DNA of 64,000 bases, taken from NCBI RefSeq assembly GCF_019550915.1, contig NZ_JAHWCI010000003.1:62001-126000 (forward strand). The letters are read 5' to 3'. This DNA is from Mumia sp. zg.B17. Its GTDB lineage: Bacteria; Actinomycetota; Actinomycetes; Propionibacteriales; Nocardioidaceae. The number at the start of each line of letters is the position of its first letter. Positions within the stretch are counted from its first letter, which is position 1. The notes below the pieces were generated by a model that had not been told where the DNA came from, ran no database searches, and saw only the letters and a program-made list of their open reading frames with translations. A program made the position numbers and the translations under genes. This document shows positions 61,738-64,000 of the stretch, piece by piece.

Positions 61738-62489
61738 GCGCCACCGTCTCCCCCGTCACCGCCCAGGCGCAGGAGCAACGCGGCACCGTCACGAGCGCGT
61801 ACACGCTCTTCTTGGGCACGTGGCAGATCGGTGCCTACTTCTGGATCGCCGTCGCGACGATCACCGTGGCCGTCGCCTACGTCATCGACCGATGGGGCGA
61901 CCTCGAGTCCAGCACGGGCGACGGGTTCCTCGGCTCCGCGCCCGCCTTCCTCGGGGTGATGGGCCTCATCATGCCCCCCTCGATCCTCACGCTCCACGTC
62001 GTGGGAGGCGCGACACGTCGGTCGCTCTTTCGAGGCACGATCGTGGCCGCCGTCGGCCTGGGCATCACCTTCGCCCTCCTTGGCGCGATCGGGATGCTGG
62101 TGGAGTCACTGGTCCTGGATGCTCTCGACCTGCCGACCGTGACTCTCGACGCCCACCTCTACGACTCCTCGGGCGACTTCTTCGGGATCTGGCTGTCGTG
62201 GTCGCTGAGCGGGCTCAGCTACTTCCTCGGCGGCGCCGCGATCGCCTTCGGCTACTACCGGTGGGGTGCTCTGCTGGGCACGGTCCAGACGATCGGCGTC
62301 GTGCTGCTCGTCCTCGGCGCCGACATGCTGATGGGCGGCGGACCCTCTCCCCAGGTGCTGGGGGGCGTCGAGTCGCTGTCGGCCGTGTTGCTGGTGCCCC
62401 TCTCGCTGCTGGCGAGCGCCGTGGTGGCGCTCATCCTCTACCTGACCCTGCGCGACATCCCGCTCAAGGGCAACCCCGCCAGCAGCTGA
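61734..62489 (+). CDS. ABC transporter membrane subunit
   Basis: A 251-residue integral membrane protein with about six helices (FWIAVATITVAVAYVI, FRGTIVAAVGLGITFALLGA, LLAGASAVVALILYL-like end). It is the likely permease partner of the preceding ATPase. The substrate is unknown; YtrA-type operons respond to cell-wall antibiotics. Confidence 0.85.
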   Translation: MSATVSPVTAQAQEQRGTVTSAYTLFLGTWQIGAYFWIAVATITVAVAYVIDRWGDLESSTGDGFLGSAPAFLGVMGLIMPPSILTLHVVGGATRRSLFRGTIVAAVGLGITFALLGAIGMLVESLVLDALDLPTVTLDAHLYDSSGDFFGIWLSWSLSGLSYFLGGAAIAFGYYRWGALLGTVQTIGVVLLVLGADMLMGGGPSPQVLGGVESLSAVLLVPLSLLASAVVALILYLTLRDIPLKGNPASS

Positions 62490-62498
62490 TCGGTCGGC

Positions 62499-63587
62499 TC
62501 AGCCCAGCACGTCACCGAGGTCGTACGAGACGACCTCCTCGAGCTGCTCGTACGTGCACGACTCGGGGTCGCGGTCCGGCCGCCACCGCTTGAAGCGGGC
62601 GGTGTGCCGGAACCGCGTCCCTTCCATGTGCTCGTACGCCACCTCGGCGACCAGGACGGGCTTGATGGGCACGAAGGACAGGTCCTTGCCGGCGCTCCAC
62701 CGGCTCTGCGCTCCCGGCAGCCGGTCCCCGGCCTCGTGGGCCTCGGCCTCGGCCCACCGCCCCCACGGGTGCTCCGAGAACGGCACCGCGAGGCGGTCGA
62801 GCTCGGCCGCCAGCTCCGCCCGCCGTGATGCGGTGAAGGCCGCACACACGCCGACGTGCTGGAGGACGCCCTCGTCGTTGTAGAGCCCGAGCAGCATCGA
62901 ACCGAGCAAGGGCTTCTCCGGCGTCGAGGTCTTGTGGAGCCGGTAGCCGGCGATGACGGCGTCCGCCGTGCGCTCGTGCTTGACCTTGAGCATGGTGCGG
63001 GCGTTCTGCTCGTACGGCGCCCGCAACGGCTTGGCCACCACACCGTCGAGCCCCGCCCCCTCGAACTGCCCGAACCACTCCTCGGCGACGGCGGGGTCCA
63101 GCGTGGTCCGCGTCGTGTGCACCGGATCGCTCGAATCCTGCAGCGCCTCGACGAGACGGGCGCGGCGCAGCTCGAACGGCTCCCCCGTCAGGTCGTCGTC
63201 ACCGAGGGCGAGCAGGTCGAAGGCGACGTACGACGCGGGCGTCTGCTCGGCGAGCAGAGCGATCCGTGAGGCCGCCGGGTGGATGCGCTCCTGGAGGACC
63301 TCGAACTCCAGCCGACCGTCGACGGCCACGATGATCTCGCCGTCCAGGACGCATCGTTCGGGCAGGTTCTCCCGGAACGCGGTGACGAGCTCGGGGAAGT
63401 AGCGCGTCAGATCGCGCGTGTTGCGGCTCGTCATCTCCACCGTGTCGCCGTCGCGGAAGACGATGCAGCGGAACCCGTCCCACTTCGGCTCGTACGACAG
63501 CCCGCCCTGGACCTTGCTGGGATCGGGCACTCCCTTGACCGACTTCGCCAGCATCGGGCGCACGGGCGGCATCACGGGCAGCGGCAT
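62499..63587 (-). CDS. ATP-dependent DNA ligase, LigC-like
   Basis: A 362-residue ligase: the adenylation lysine K35 is in SYEPKWDGFR, with later motifs VLDGEIIV (III), FDLLAL (IIIa) and EGVVAKPL-type GLDGVVAKPL (IV) and a C-terminal OB domain ending YEQLEEV. It has no Ku-binding or polymerase part. It could seal breaks with the stand-alone primase-polymerase 3 kb upstream. AGAGAGGTGACGCG precedes ATG 63587. Confidence 0.94.
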   Translation of the reverse strand: MPLPVMPPVRPMLAKSVKGVPDPSKVQGGLSYEPKWDGFRCIVFRDGDTVEMTSRNTRDLTRYFPELVTAFRENLPERCVLDGEIIVAVDGRLEFEVLQERIHPAASRIALLAEQTPASYVAFDLLALGDDDLTGEPFELRRARLVEALQDSSDPVHTTRTTLDPAVAEEWFGQFEGAGLDGVVAKPLRAPYEQNARTMLKVKHERTADAVIAGYRLHKTSTPEKPLLGSMLLGLYNDEGVLQHVGVCAAFTASRRAELAAELDRLAVPFSEHPWGRWAEAEAHEAGDRLPGAQSRWSAGKDLSFVPIKPVLVAEVAYEHMEGTRFRHTARFKRWRPDRDPESCTYEQLEEVVSYDLGDVLG

Positions 63588-63591
63588 CGCG

Positions 63592-64000
63592 TCACCTCTC
63601 TCGGGTCAGGCGGTCGGAGCCGACGTCGACCGACTCATCGGCGTCACCGGCGCGCGCCTCGTCGCCGTGGCCGGGCCACCAGGCGGTGTGGCCCAGCAGC
63701 GCCGTCAGCGACGGGGTGAAGAACATCGACATCACGAACGCAGCGACAAGGATCCCGAACGAGATCGCGAAGCCCATCGACACCAGCAACGGGTTGCCTC
63801 CGAGCATGAGCGCGGCGAAGGATCCCGCCAGGATGAGGCCCGCCGCGGCGATCGTCGGACCCGCGTGGCGTACGGCCCAGGCCGCGGCCGCGTGCGGGTC
63901 CCGGCCTTGGCGGGACTCCTCTCGCAGGCGGGCGATCATCAGGATGTTGTAGTCGGTGCCCAGCGCCACCACGAAGAGATAGATGTAGATCGGCAGCATG
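63592..64000 (-). CDS. MMPL/RND-family transporter, 3' end only
   Basis: The last ~135 codons of a membrane transporter whose 5' end lies outside the window. The helices LPIYIYLFVVALGTDYNILM, PTIAAAGLILAGSFAALML and SFGILVAAFVMSMFFTPSL with the GTDYN motif (proton relay Asp) are typical of the second MMPL membrane domain. The stop is 4 bp before the ligase start on the same strand. Confidence 0.9.
   Translation of the reverse strand, partial: MLPIYIYLFVVALGTDYNILMIARLREESRQGRDPHAAAAWAVRHAGPTIAAAGLILAGSFAALMLGGNPLLVSMGFAISFGILVAAFVMSMFFTPSLTALLGHTAWWPGHGDEARAGDADESVDVGSDRLTRER

Overview
The window is GC-rich, densely packed actinobacterial chromosome. It has many 4-nt ATGA/GTGA gene overlaps, frequent GTG starts and Actinomycetota marker families (DUF3099, acVLRF1, SufR-led suf operon, dodecin, type VII secretion EccC/EccD). 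A Nocardioidaceae-like member such as Aeromicrobium or Nocardioides fits the gene content, but that placement is inference. No rRNA, tRNA, CRISPR array or insertion sequence was seen.

Layout. 0-7.4 kb is housekeeping: a serB 3' end, SixA-like phosphatase, dodecin, DUF3099 protein, moaA, SURF1-like protein, an SDR/enoyl-CoA hydratase pair, an ABC-F ATPase and a cyclophilin lipoprotein. 7.4-21.6 kb is one minus-strand run that starts with type VII secretion genes (eccD, an EspI-like MinD ATPase, a small membrane protein) and continues with almost no gaps into a complete Tad/Flp pilus locus (SAF/CpaB, CpaE-like, TadA, TadB, TadC, Flp, two TadE, TadG-like). It ends with a secreted protein, a lipoprotein and a large LysM-BTAD membrane protein. 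eccC is divergent (21.7-25.7 kb) and ends at a strong hairpin shared with three convergent small ESX-type genes.

27-43 kb is the most unusual region: a tandem array of cassettes. Each cassette has a repeated promoter/leader, a large protein with a shared N-terminal domain and a variable C-terminus, and one or more translationally coupled small lipoproteins. One large gene is intact (34454-37099). One carries a metalloprotease-like HExxH C-terminus (41072-42505). Two carry one-base frameshifts at nearly the same place, and one of these also has an in-frame TAG. Lipoprotein fragments lie between cassettes. The likeliest reading is a type VII secretion effector/immunity-like array that changes by duplication, recombination and decay. 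A distant relative with an ESX-like partner sits at 52.2-55.1 kb.

43-51 kb holds two ESX-like genes and a full suf Fe-S operon (sufR-B-D-Rieske-C-S-U-T) with an acVLRF1 gene at its end and an apparent SufR operator over the sufR start. 51.4-64 kb holds a spermidine-synthase-like gene, a CGNR regulator, an MFS/arginase-like pair, a LigD-type primase-polymerase next to a DinB2-like Y-family polymerase, a GntR-ABC-permease operon with a perfect palindromic operator, an ATP-dependent DNA ligase and the 3' end of an MMPL transporter gene.
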